DNA of 59,224 bases from an uncultured Psychrobacter sp. (GTDB taxonomy: Bacteria > Pseudomonadota > Gammaproteobacteria > Pseudomonadales > Moraxellaceae). The translations under genes and the position numbers were made by a program. Under the pieces are notes generated by a model that searched no databases, was not told the DNA's origin, and saw nothing but the letters and a program-made list of their open reading frames with translations. The stretch spans positions 1-59,224 of the forward strand of contig CANLXO010000016.1 in the NCBI GenBank assembly GCA_947495055.1, given 5' to 3'. Positions 9,033 through 18,054 of the stretch are shown here, one piece after another; within the stretch, counting starts at the first letter, position 1, and every line of letters starts with the position of its first letter.

Positions 9033-9908
9033 TTAATTGGCAGCGGCAACCGCTTGCGCTAACTGATCGGCGGGCAAGTAGCCACCCACTTGTTGACCTG
9101 ATTCGGTAAAGATAGCGGGTGTTCCGCGTACGCCAAGTCTTGCGCCAAGTGCCATTTGATCGGCTACAGGGTTAGTACAGCTTGGCGCTTGTACATTAGC
9201 GCCCATCTTTGCCTGATTCATTGCCGCTTTGCGATCTTGACTACACCATACAGACTCCATCTTGGGGACTGACTCCTGACTACGCGGCCATGCTAGGTAG
9301 CGCACCTCAATACCGCGCGCATTGATATCTGCCATCTCTTCATGTAGCTTGCGGCAATAGCCACAATCAGCGTCAGTAAAAGCATAAACGACAGATTTTG
9401 TCTCCCCAGTAGCAGGGAATATAACCATATCTTTTTTATCGACTGCGGCTAATGCCTGTTTTGCTGAATTGGCAATGAGAGCGCCGCTAATGTCGATAGG
9501 TTCAGCGCCGCCCACAGCGACAATCTGCCCTTGAATGATATGCTTGCCCGCCTTATCGGTAAAAAATGCTGGCAAGCCTTCAGCTGTCACCCAATAGATG
9601 TCGTCCATATCTGTAGGGATAGCCGATATAATAGTGCCTTCGATACCAGAGGTCTGTAAGTTGCTTTGTAGTGCTTGCACGACTGAGGCGTCGCTATCGG
9701 TTGCAATAGGCGTTTGACTCTCTTGCGCTTGTGCGCTACTAATGATGCTAGAATTACTAGCAGTATCAGCCGTATTGTTTGAACAACCCGTGATAGCGAC
9801 TGTCAAAAGCGCCGCCACCATAGCGGCAGGTAGCTTTTTTTGAGCAAAAGATTTTTGAGTCATAGATGGCTTAGCTTTGATAAGAGTTGATAAAGAAAAT
9901 AGGCTCAT
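9033..9908 (-). CDS. dsbC: DsbC-like thiol:disulfide interchange lipoprotein
   Basis: This is a periplasmic disulfide isomerase of the DsbC/DsbG type, with an N-terminal dimerisation region and a thioredoxin-like domain. The redox motif CGYC is at residues 182-185 (FTDADCGYCRKLHEEM). The cis-Pro loop GTPAIF follows near the end, and a second cysteine pair (VWC...PSC) matches the structural disulfide of E. coli DsbC. Unusually, the leader ends in a lipobox ITGC rather than a plain signal-peptidase-I site, suggesting a membrane-anchored form. The first ATG has AGGA nine bases upstream; a second ATG 45 bases downstream gives a more compact leader but lacks a ribosome site. It is probably co-transcribed with hom. 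Confidence 0.92.
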   Translation of the reverse strand: MSLFSLSTLIKAKPSMTQKSFAQKKLPAAMVAALLTVAITGCSNNTADTASNSSIISSAQAQESQTPIATDSDASVVQALQSNLQTSGIEGTIISAIPTDMDDIYWVTAEGLPAFFTDKAGKHIIQGQIVAVGGAEPIDISGALIANSAKQALAAVDKKDMVIFPATGETKSVVYAFTDADCGYCRKLHEEMADINARGIEVRYLAWPRSQESVPKMESVWCSQDRKAAMNQAKMGANVQAPSCTNPVADQMALGARLGVRGTPAIFTESGQQVGGYLPADQLAQAVAAAN

Positions 9909-10320
9909 AGAGGTGTCCTGTAGGTCTATAGACCTAGGCGATTAAGTATAAAACAATCGTAAATAGTTATGAGAACAAGAGGTTGCAGCGATTATTACAG
10001 CCGCCCCAATACTTGTAAAAGACAGCGCTTGCAAAAAACAAAATAGAGGGAATATATTAGCATAATTTAATCTATTGAAACTAAAGGCTATTGTACTTTG
10101 CCTGCAAGTATCGTACCCAGTGTCTCGCTTTAGTTACAGCAATTAGATACATTTATACTATGTCATATCGCTTTGTGCCTAGGTAATCTGTTGCAAACAG
10201 CGATGTGGTTGTAGTACAAAGGATTAAAAAGCACCATATCAGTAAAAGTGTATGTCGTGAGTGTTGCGCTGCTACAGCACTTTTAATTCTAATCTAACTC
10301 TCATATTTTAAGGAACGTCC
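9909..10320. other. Divergent intergenic region dsbC / DUF808 gene
   Basis: This 412-base region must hold promoters for both flanking genes. The one clear structure is a perfect 16-base palindrome, TAGGTCTATAGACCTA, at 9921-9936, only 13 bases from the dsbC start. In the rest I see no gene, RNA or repeat. Confidence 0.5.
9921..9936. promoter_or_regulatory. Perfect 16-bp palindrome before dsbC
   Basis: TAGGTCTATAGACCTA is fully self-complementary and lies in the dsbC leader or promoter. It could be an operator for a dimeric regulator. With no loop it is less likely to act as an RNA hairpin. No regulator can be named. Confidence 0.35.
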
Positions 10321-11244
10321 ATGGCAGGTGCCAGTTTACTAACTCTTCTCGATGATATTAGCGTGATATTGGATGATGTGTCAGTCATGACAAAGGTCGC
10401 TGCCAAAAAAACCGCTGGCGTATTGGGCGATGATCTGGCACTTAACGCAGAGCAGGTCAGCGGCGTCAAAGCAAACCGCGAGTTGCCAGTTATTTGGGCG
10501 GTGGCAAAAGGCTCCTTTATCAATAAGCTGATTTTGGTGCCTGCTGCCCTCTTAATCAGTGCTATTTATCCGCCGTTGGTGACCTTTTTGCTGATGTGTG
10601 GCGGTCTATTCTTGGTCTATGAAGGCGCTGAAAAAGTTATTCATAGGTTTTGGCCCCATGCCCTGCCGCATGATGAGGAGCACGAAGCACGGCTCGCTGC
10701 TAATGCGGATGAAACCGTTGATCTGGTCGCTTTTGAAAAACAAAAGATCAAAGGCGCTATACGTACAGATTTTATTTTGTCAGCTGAGATTATCGTCATC
10801 GCTTTGGGCTCTGCTGCTGGTGCCACGTTGTTGCAGCAAAGCTTGGTGCTGTCTATTCTCGCAGTTGCGATTACAATAGGTATCTATGGCCTAGTAGCTG
10901 GTATCGTCAAAATAGACGATGCAGGCTTGCACTTAATGGAGCAAGAAGGCGCGTTCAAACAAAAACTTGGCAAAATTATGTTTGCCGCTGCACCAAAACT
11001 TATGAAGTTTTTGTCGATTGCAGGTACGCTAGCTATGTTCTTGGTTGGTGGTGGCATCTTAGTTCATGGTATTGATTTTCTGCATCATGGCGTAGAGGAT
11101 TTGGCACACTTGACGGGTATATTTGAGAGCGTAACGACCGCATTATTAAATGGTGTTATCGGCTTTATCATCGGTGCTATCATTGTTGCTATCTTTACTA
11201 TTATCGGTAAAATTCGCGGTGGTGATAAGTCGGCGGCTCATTGA
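10321..11244 (+). CDS. DUF808 family inner-membrane protein (YedI-like)
   Basis: The 307-residue protein matches the DUF808/YedI family throughout. It opens with [20 protein letters not shown], a hallmark of the family, followed by [20 protein letters not shown]. There are about six hydrophobic segments (for example [52 protein letters not shown] and a C-terminal [19 protein letters not shown]), so it is an integral inner-membrane protein. Its function is not established. AAGGA precedes the ATG at good spacing. It is a single gene ending at a terminator shared with the convergent rne gene. Confidence 0.92.
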   Translation: MAGASLLTLLDDISVILDDVSVMTKVAAKKTAGVLGDDLALNAEQVSGVKANRELPVIWAVAKGSFINKLILVPAALLISAIYPPLVTFLLMCGGLFLVYEGAEKVIHRFWPHALPHDEEHEARLAANADETVDLVAFEKQKIKGAIRTDFILSAEIIVIALGSAAGATLLQQSLVLSILAVAITIGIYGLVAGIVKIDDAGLHLMEQEGAFKQKLGKIMFAAAPKLMKFLSIAGTLAMFLVGGGILVHGIDFLHHGVEDLAHLTGIFESVTTALLNGVIGFIIGAIIVAIFTIIGKIRGGDKSAAH

Positions 11245-11284
11245 TTATGATTAGATTTTAGACGTTTTTATCGTAGTAGAGTAT

Positions 11285-11320
11285 AAAAAGCCCCAAAACT
11301 CATATGAGCTTTGGGGCTTT
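11285..11320. terminator. Bidirectional terminator between DUF808 gene and rne
   Basis: AAAGCCCCAAA pairs with TTTGGGGCTTT, and the centre CTCATATGAG can extend the stem. It lies between convergent genes and suits both transcripts. Confidence 0.85.
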
Positions 11321-11337
11321 GGTTTGTCAGTTAACGA

Positions 11338-14300
11338 TTAGCTTGTGCTATCGTTATCATCTGAGCGCTCCTCGTTTGAGTTATTAGCGTCCGCTTGTTC
11401 TGCCTGCGTCGGCTTTTTGTGCTCCGTTTTAGGCTTACGCGTGCGAGCCTTTGGCACCTTTGGTGTCGTCAGATTAAACATACCTGTTTGCGGTAGTAGT
11501 TGCTCAGCTACGTTTTCGATCATGTTTTTGTAGCTGGCGATCGTCGTCTTTGATTTGCTTGCTTGCGCATCATCGTTAGCTGCGTCACTAGAGTCGGCTG
11601 CGTCTTGCGCCTCATCAGTCTGACTATGATCTGCATCTGTCAGTAGTGCCTGCTCGCTATCTGTCGTCACATCATCTGCCTGCTCTTGACTACTCAGCGC
11701 ACTCGCCGCAACCTCATCTGCCTCTACAGTCTGCTTAGCTTCAGTCTGCGCTGTATCAGCTTGCGCTGATTTTGATGACTCGCTATCAGTAGAAGTGTCT
11801 GCCTGATAGTCTGGATGCTGGCCACGGGGATCATTGCTGGCACGTTTACCAATAGCTTTAGGCGCTGCTTGTGTCTTGCCTTGAGCAGCTGCAAACTGAC
11901 TGACAGCCTGGGTCATTGCCTCAAAACGCGCTAAGTAATCAGCGCTTAGAGGCTCATAACCATAATTGCTAAAGTCAAAGTCAGCATCGATAGCTTCAGA
12001 CTTGTTATCAGCACCTTGTTGTTCAGTACCTTGTTGCCCAGTACTCTGCTGCTCAGCGACAGGCTGCGCTTTGGCTTTGTGTAGCGCAATTGCTTCGATA
12101 AAGCACTGAATCACGCCATCCTCAGCCAAACGCGACTCAGCTTTTGGTAGCAGCGCATGAATAAATCGACCAACCGTACCGCTGATGGTTGATGTAGCAG
12201 CAGGAGTATTGACTTGCATGTCTGCTGGTTTTGTAGACTCTGCCTGCTGGCGACGTACAACACGTGGGTCGTTGCTAGCTTGACCGAACTTATTAGCCGT
12301 GACGTAACGCGCAGCAAAAAGGTCCTCACGGTCAAAGTCAAGCGTGCTACTGGTTTTGTCTTCTGTAGTAGCCTTGTTGTCATCTGCATCCGACTCATCT
12401 GGCGTTTGCGCTGCTTTAGATACTGACTCTTTCGGTGCAGACTTAGTAGCCTCTGCATCCGACGGATTATCAGCGTGATCAGTAGCATTGCTATCAGACT
12501 TCTGATCGCGATTTGTATCTTCGCGATTGCTCTCATCGGCGGGCGCTTTGCCTTTGACTTGATTATCATCAGCTTCGTTAGCTGTAGTCGATTGCTCTAC
12601 CGTCTTTGACTTACTATCATCTAAGGATAAATGAACGACCTCTGGCGTCTTTAACTTAACAGGTGACTCATTGATCTGCAAAGTCACCTCATTTGGGTCT
12701 TGATGGTCACTTTTACTGCGCGCCTGACCAGATGTTTTACTCTCAGATCTTTGAGTTTGCTGGGCCGCGTCAGCGCTTAGCGTTTCACCGCGTTCAAGAT
12801 TACCACGTGAGCCGCGCTGGCTGTGCGACTTGCGTTTACTGCGCGTTTGCTCATCAGAGTTACCCTCTTTTTGTTCTGCATTTGAGCGCTCGTTTTGGTT
12901 TTGACGAGTGCTAGTGCTTTGACGGCTATTGCGATTGCTGCCACGACGATTGTCTTGACGCTTAGTTTGAGTATTGTCGTCATGAGCGCTGTCAGCTTGA
13001 TTGCTGTTACTGTCATTATCGCTTGTGTCATCACGCGAGTCTTTTCTTTGGCGTGGTTTTGATGATCTTGACTTGCGCGTTTTGCGGCGGCGTCTATCAT
13101 CACTGCTCTCATCATCGCGGTCACTGTCAGAGCGACGCGCTTGCTGAGATTTATGATTATTATCAGTCTGTGACTCAGGCGCCTCTTTGCTATTTAGAGC
13201 CTCGTTGTCAACTTGACCAAAAGCGCCTCGACTTTGCGCGCCTGTGTTAACGATAGCTTCGATCGCTTCGGCTGCATCGCGGCTACTGACACTACGCGTA
13301 GTCTGTGCTTGCGGCGCTTGTGAGAACAGGTTTGATAACCAAGCAACGGCTTGCGGCTGGGCGGCTACGGCGACATTGCTTGCTTGTTCAGTTGGCGCTA
13401 CTTGAGCACTAGTTTGATGATTTGCTACTGGCGCGTGGTTGCTTTTGCCGCGATGATCATTGCTACGCTGGGCGGCGCTATCTTGAGTCGCACTTTGATT
13501 ATTGATGCGCTGATTTGCTGATCCACCTGAGGGTTGGCGTACTTGCTCATTAGTCGGCGTGGTTGGCTTTTGCGCACTTGGAGCGCTTGATGATGCTCGC
13601 GGCTGGCGAGTAGGCTGCTGCTCTGGACGCGCTGAATCAGCGGTTTGCCAATCAACATCGTAGCCCAAATCACTGTGCTCTTGCTGCTGCGTATCAGTGA
13701 TGCGCTCATAGCTTGAGGGCGCAAAACCGTCGCGGTTAAAGTGCAATTTAAAGTTTGGCGACTCAAGGTGGGCATGTGGCAAAATCGTAATGCGCGTACC
13801 GCTATCTTGCTCAAGATAGACTAAGCTATCGCGCTTCTCGTTGAGCAAAAAGGCGGCGATATCTGTTGGCACTTCAGCTTGTACTTCGCCTTGACGCTCT
13901 TTTAGGGCGATTTGCTCAATTTGGCGCATAATAGAGAGCGATAATGAACGCAAGTCACGAATCATACCATTGCCATGACAGCGCGGGCAGATATAACCTG
14001 TTGATTCCTCTAGCGAGGGACGCAAGCGCTGGCGGCTCATCTCCATCAAACCGAACTTGGAGATCTCCCCAAACTGAACACGGGCGCGATCGTATTTGGT
14101 CGCGTCAATCAGACGTTTTTCGACTTCTTTTTGGTTCTTGTTGTCATTCATATCGATAAAATCAATGACAATAAGGCCACCCATATCGCGCAGGCGCAAT
14201 TGACGAGCAATCTCGTCAGCGGCTTCTAGGTTGGTATGAAAAGCGGTTTCAGAGACATCAGCACCTTTGGTCGACTTAGCTGAGTTGATATCGATAGAGA

Positions 14301-15186
14301 CCAAAGCTTCGGTTTGATCGATAACAATAGAGCCACCAGAGGGCAGACGTACTTCGCGCTGATAGGCGGTTTCAATTTGTTTTTCGATATTAAAGCGTGA
14401 GAACATCGGCTCATAATCGGTATATTTGCGCAGTTTCTCCGCCTGTTTAGGCATAACCGCATCAATAAAACCCGCCGCTTCAATGTAAGCGTTTTCGTTA
14501 TCGATCCAAATCTCAGTGATATCATCGCGCAGATAATCACGAACCGCACGCGTGACGACGCCTGCTTCTTGATGTACCAGGCGCGGTGACGGATACTTCT
14601 GATTTTGTTCTTGAATGGCTTGCCAGATATTGAGCAGATGGTTCAAATCATGTTGCAGATCTTCTTGCGTCTTGCCGATACCTGCCGTGCGTATAATAAC
14701 GCTCATGCCTTTTGGCAAATCAAGATTGCTGAGCATACGCTTCATATCTTCACGAAGCTTTCCTGAGATTTGACGTGAGATACCGCCGCCACGTGGATTG
14801 TTCGGCATTAATACCAAGTAGCGACCAGCAAGTGATACGTAAGTCGATAGCGCAGCGCCTTTATTACCGCGCTCTTCTTTTTCAACTTGTACGATCAGCT
14901 CATCGCCTTCTTTGATGAGTTTTTTGATGTTTTCATCACGTGGATTACCGCTTAAATACTCGCTTGAGATTTCACGAATCGGCAAAAATCCTTGACGCTG
15001 TGAGCCGTATTCGACAAACACAGCTTCTAGTGACGGCTCAACGCGAGTCACATGACCTTTATAGATGTTAGATTTTTTTTGTTCGCGGGTACGGTTTTCT
15101 AGATCAAAATCATACAGATGATTGCCTTTACATAGGGCAACACGAATCTCTTCGTTTTGAGTGGCGTTGATTAAAATGCGTTTCAT
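11338..15186 (-). CDS. rne: Ribonuclease E with a very long disordered C-terminal half
   Basis: RNase E is the essential endonuclease for mRNA decay and rRNA/tRNA processing and the scaffold of the degradosome. The first 520 residues form the catalytic half: an S1 domain (NIYKGHVTRVEPSLEAVFVE), the magnesium-binding Asp299 (SIDINSA) and Asp342 (VIDFIDM), and the zinc-link CPRC at 400-403, each four residues before its E. coli counterpart. The remaining 760 residues are low complexity (Gln, Ser, Asp, Arg, Lys) with an Arg-rich RNA-binding block (RRRRKTRKSRSSKPRQRKD) and two ASNDPR motifs around residues 972 and 1116. NDPR motifs in pseudomonad RNase E have been linked to binding of other degradosome enzymes; their role here is inference. 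AGGA precedes the ATG, and the gene is divergent from rluC. Confidence 0.97.
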   Translation of the reverse strand: MKRILINATQNEEIRVALCKGNHLYDFDLENRTREQKKSNIYKGHVTRVEPSLEAVFVEYGSQRQGFLPIREISSEYLSGNPRDENIKKLIKEGDELIVQVEKEERGNKGAALSTYVSLAGRYLVLMPNNPRGGGISRQISGKLREDMKRMLSNLDLPKGMSVIIRTAGIGKTQEDLQHDLNHLLNIWQAIQEQNQKYPSPRLVHQEAGVVTRAVRDYLRDDITEIWIDNENAYIEAAGFIDAVMPKQAEKLRKYTDYEPMFSRFNIEKQIETAYQREVRLPSGGSIVIDQTEALVSIDINSAKSTKGADVSETAFHTNLEAADEIARQLRLRDMGGLIVIDFIDMNDNKNQKEVEKRLIDATKYDRARVQFGEISKFGLMEMSRQRLRPSLEESTGYICPRCHGNGMIRDLRSLSLSIMRQIEQIALKERQGEVQAEVPTDIAAFLLNEKRDSLVYLEQDSGTRITILPHAHLESPNFKLHFNRDGFAPSSYERITDTQQQEHSDLGYDVDWQTADSARPEQQPTRQPRASSSAPSAQKPTTPTNEQVRQPSGGSANQRINNQSATQDSAAQRSNDHRGKSNHAPVANHQTSAQVAPTEQASNVAVAAQPQAVAWLSNLFSQAPQAQTTRSVSSRDAAEAIEAIVNTGAQSRGAFGQVDNEALNSKEAPESQTDNNHKSQQARRSDSDRDDESSDDRRRRKTRKSRSSKPRQRKDSRDDTSDNDSNSNQADSAHDDNTQTKRQDNRRGSNRNSRQSTSTRQNQNERSNAEQKEGNSDEQTRSKRKSHSQRGSRGNLERGETLSADAAQQTQRSESKTSGQARSKSDHQDPNEVTLQINESPVKLKTPEVVHLSLDDSKSKTVEQSTTANEADDNQVKGKAPADESNREDTNRDQKSDSNATDHADNPSDAEATKSAPKESVSKAAQTPDESDADDNKATTEDKTSSTLDFDREDLFAARYVTANKFGQASNDPRVVRRQQAESTKPADMQVNTPAATSTISGTVGRFIHALLPKAESRLAEDGVIQCFIEAIALHKAKAQPVAEQQSTGQQGTEQQGADNKSEAIDADFDFSNYGYEPLSADYLARFEAMTQAVSQFAAAQGKTQAAPKAIGKRASNDPRGQHPDYQADTSTDSESSKSAQADTAQTEAKQTVEADEVAASALSSQEQADDVTTDSEQALLTDADHSQTDEAQDAADSSDAANDDAQASKSKTTIASYKNMIENVAEQLLPQTGMFNLTTPKVPKARTRKPKTEHKKPTQAEQADANNSNEERSDDNDSTS

Positions 15187-16130
15187 ATTTATATCCTATG
15201 AGGACGCACAGTAACGACAATATACAGATAAGCTCAGTGGCAAGTGCGATTAATTATCGCGATGATAGACGTTAGATTGTAGAGCAGTAAAACCTATTGG
15301 GTAATTACGCTGGTCTTAAAATGCAGACCTAAGCGGAGCACAACGTTATTGATTGGCGCTTTATACAGAGATTATAAAGTGTGAGTCTATAATTTGTCTG
15401 TCTGTTATACCGCCTGTAGGGCTATAAATATCTCGCTCATTTGAGCGCTATAATCAGTTGGGCATAACAGCTGATAATTTTTTGCATGTGTTGTTAGCAG
15501 ATGCAGTACATACTGGTTGTCAATCAATATGTCGGTAATAAAACATAATAGCGCTACTTGATACTTTTAATACTAAAGGTCATTAAGTAATGCTGTTAAA
15601 GGAGTTATCAGGAAGTACCAGTAATAAAAATCAATAGTTTTAGTTGTTCTGTCGCGCTAAGGGTCGTAAATCCTTGAGACTCAGCGTTAACTTCTATAGG
15701 GTTATCTATTATTCTTACGAATAAAATATCCATCAAAGGCAGTTGGGCGACTCTCTATAGCTTTGCTATTATCAGCGGGGCGTACTTGGCAAACAAAATA
15801 AAAGTCTTTGAGACTAAGCTTGGGTTTAAAACTAAGCTTGGGATAGGAGGGTTGTCACTATCTACTATCAAATATGTTTGACCGCCAATACGTAGGCAGC
15901 TAAAGAGTAATCGCTTATCTGCTTAAACTTGCTCAACTGCGCCGCTTAATTGATCAAATATCAAAGGCTTGTAAGGCCATAAAATATATCAAAGTGTCGT
16001 TATGCGCGCGTTAAGTAAAAAAAGGGTGTCACGGTTGTCTTTTAAAAGCGGATGAGACGCGTAACGTTACCGTAATTAGCGCTCAACATGCTAAACTATA
16101 ACAAATCTTTGTGTAAACACCTAACTAAAA
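15187..16130. other. Long divergent intergenic region rne / rluC
   Basis: These 944 bases contain no convincing gene. On the rne side a minus-strand TATAAT is at 15371-15376, about 185 bases upstream of the ATG, which would give a long 5' leader. RNase E autoregulates through its mRNA leader in E. coli, so a structured leader is plausible here. Short direct repeats of ACTAAGCTTGGG occur near 15815-15845. No RNA family was recognised. Confidence 0.45.
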
Positions 16131-17156
16131 ATGACAAATCAAGTAATGACAGACAACGACACTCTTCATAAAGCTCCTGCTATCTTCAATAGCAAAACTC
16201 GCCCGCAAAGCGCAGATGATGAGATTGGCAACTTTGAAAAAGTAAATTATCTTGAGGTGACGCGTCATCAGCACGATCAGCGTTTGGATAATTTTTTGTT
16301 AAACCGTCTCAAAGGTCTACCCAAATCGCATATCTATAAAATGATTCGCTCCGATGAGATTCGTGTCAATAACAAGCGCTGCAAGGCGCATGATAGATTA
16401 CAGCGTGAGGACGTGGTACGTATCGCTCCTGTACAGCTAGCGACCCGCGAGAAGCCTATTATCAGTATCGAATTTGCCAATAGCTTGCTGGCACGTGTGG
16501 TGTATGAAGATGAGGGCCTGATTGTACTGAACAAGCCCTCAGGCATTGCAGTTCACGGCGGTAGCGGACTCAACTTTGGCGTTATTGAGGCCATGCGCGA
16601 GGTTACGGGCAAAAAATATTTAGAGCTGATCCATCGTATCGACAAAGATACCTCAGGTCTGCTGATGATTTCCAAAAAACGCTCAACGCTTAAAACCTTG
16701 CAACAGCATTTGGTGGACAAAACCATTCAAAAGCATTATTTGTGCCTAGCAAAAGGTCAGCCTGCGATGAGTGAGCAGCGTATTGATGCGCCATTGCTGC
16801 GCTATACGGTGGCAAGTGGCGAGCGCCGCGTCAAGGTCGACGCGCAAGATGAGCTAGCCAAAGAGAGTCAAACGGACATCAACGTTCACGCGCGCTTTAC
16901 CCTGAACAATCAGCCAGTAAGCTTAATAGAAGCTAAGCCGCTGACTGGACGCACGCACCAGATACGTGTGCACCTAGCGCATATCGGTCATGCGATCTTG
17001 GGCGATGATAAATACAACGTCCATGACAAATCAGGCGTACACCGTCTGTGCTTGCATGCTTGGCGCTTGGACATTCCAGGCTATAAGACTATCACTGCGC
17101 CGCTTCCTGAAGAGATGCTTGCTTTGGTACCTGATAACCAGACATTACCACAATAA
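16131..17156 (+). CDS. rluC: 23S rRNA pseudouridine synthase RluC
   Basis: RluC converts three uridines of 23S rRNA to pseudouridine. The 341-residue protein has an N-terminal S4 RNA-binding domain (SHIYKMIRSDEIRVNNKRCK), then the RluA-family catalytic domain with Asp171 in HRIDKDTSGLL, the LVPPSG-type segment VLNKPSGIAVHGG, and the C-terminal GRTHQIRVHLAHIGHAILGD. About 30 polar residues precede the S4 domain. The ribosome site before the chosen ATG is poor, and an ATG six codons in (MTDNDTLHKA) is possible. Divergence from rne is conserved in many gammaproteobacteria and supports RluC over RluD. A HAD phosphatase follows after 88 bases, probably in the same transcript. Confidence 0.93.
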   Translation: MTNQVMTDNDTLHKAPAIFNSKTRPQSADDEIGNFEKVNYLEVTRHQHDQRLDNFLLNRLKGLPKSHIYKMIRSDEIRVNNKRCKAHDRLQREDVVRIAPVQLATREKPIISIEFANSLLARVVYEDEGLIVLNKPSGIAVHGGSGLNFGVIEAMREVTGKKYLELIHRIDKDTSGLLMISKKRSTLKTLQQHLVDKTIQKHYLCLAKGQPAMSEQRIDAPLLRYTVASGERRVKVDAQDELAKESQTDINVHARFTLNNQPVSLIEAKPLTGRTHQIRVHLAHIGHAILGDDKYNVHDKSGVHRLCLHAWRLDIPGYKTITAPLPEEMLALVPDNQTLPQ

Positions 17157-17244
17157 TCAGGCGAGCAAGACGACTCACACCAAAATCAATAATGGCTTGC
17201 TCACTATACGGACAAGCCATTTTTATAGGCTATAAAGGGTAGTT

Positions 17245-17937
17245 ATGAATAACGCTACAACGCAGACTGCACCGCTATCAGTAGCCAATGACCCCTCAGA
17301 CAAATCTTTGATAATCTTTGATTGGGATGGCACTTTGATGGACTCAATAGGGCTTATCGTTACCTCTATGCATGTTGCAGGAGAGGCGCACGGATTTGAT
17401 ACCACAGATGACGCTGTAAAGGATATCATCGGTTTAAGCTTAACTAAGGGTATTGAAATCTTATACCCGCAAGCGACTGATACGCAAAAACAATCTATCG
17501 AGCACCGTTACGCTGAGTACTATATCGCCAACAGCCATAAAACGCCGCTCTTTGCGCCTATAGAGGCTATGCTAAAAACATTGTGCCAGCGCGGCAAAAC
17601 GCTTGCTGTAGCAACAGGCAAAAAACGTCAGGGGCTTGATAGGGTGCTAAATGCGTCAAACAGTCAGCACTACTTTGCGATTACGCGCGGCGCGGACGAG
17701 TCAGGATCTAAACCTGATCCACAAATGCTTAACGATATTTTGATGCATACCCAGCAGCAGGTAGCTGATGCGGTGTTTATCGGTGATAGTATCCATGATA
17801 TCCAAATGGCTAATGCGCTTGGCATGATGAGTATTGCGGTCAACTACGGTGCCGCATCCAGCGACACTCTTGCTGAGCAAAATCCAACCTATCAAGTTGA
17901 CTCACCGCAGGCATTGGTTGCGCTTTTATACGGATAA
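17245..17937 (+). CDS. HAD-superfamily phosphatase (Gph-like)
   Basis: The 230-residue protein is a subclass-IA HAD hydrolase similar to phosphoglycolate phosphatase. Motif I is FDWDGTLMDS with nucleophile Asp26 and acid/base Asp28. Motif II is VATGK, motif III includes the lysine of ESGSKPDPQM, and motif IV is VFIGDSIHDIQMANALGM. An alpha-helical cap is inserted after motif I. The physiological substrate cannot be read from the sequence. Its position directly after rluC is seen in other gammaproteobacteria, suggesting a shared transcript rather than a shared pathway. It is followed by a strong terminator. Confidence 0.88.
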   Translation: MNNATTQTAPLSVANDPSDKSLIIFDWDGTLMDSIGLIVTSMHVAGEAHGFDTTDDAVKDIIGLSLTKGIEILYPQATDTQKQSIEHRYAEYYIANSHKTPLFAPIEAMLKTLCQRGKTLAVATGKKRQGLDRVLNASNSQHYFAITRGADESGSKPDPQMLNDILMHTQQQVADAVFIGDSIHDIQMANALGMMSIAVNYGAASSDTLAEQNPTYQVDSPQALVALLYG

Positions 17938-17968
17938 CCTTATTAACTAAAAAATCTTAACCAAAATA

Positions 17969-18000
17969 GGGGTTATCGTTAATAGCGATAACCCCTTTTT
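17969..18000. terminator. Bidirectional terminator (HAD gene / engB)
   Basis: The perfect ten-base-pair stem GGGGTTATCG with CGATAACCCC has a seven-base loop and is followed by five T residues. It lies between convergent genes. Confidence 0.92.
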
Positions 18001-18020
18001 ATTATCTACATGATGAACTA

Positions 18021-18054
18021 TAGTTTTACTTGGCATATAGCTTTACTTGGCATC
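18021..18054. repeat. 17-bp tandem duplication across the engB stop codon
   Basis: Two adjacent 17-base units, TAGTTTTACTTGGCATA and TAGCTTTACTTGGCATC, differ at two positions. The second unit contains the stop codon and last codons of engB; the first is a copy of that 3' end lying just downstream. Confidence 0.85.

Noticed and set aside
12111..13814. Several long alternative frames within rne
   Set aside because: They arise from the low-complexity RNase E tail; the RNase E frame is continuous and carries all family motifs.
15420..15460. Hairpin CGCTCATTTGAGCG in the rne leader as a regulatory element
   Set aside because: The loop would be two bases, so the stem cannot form as drawn; without comparative data it is not supported.
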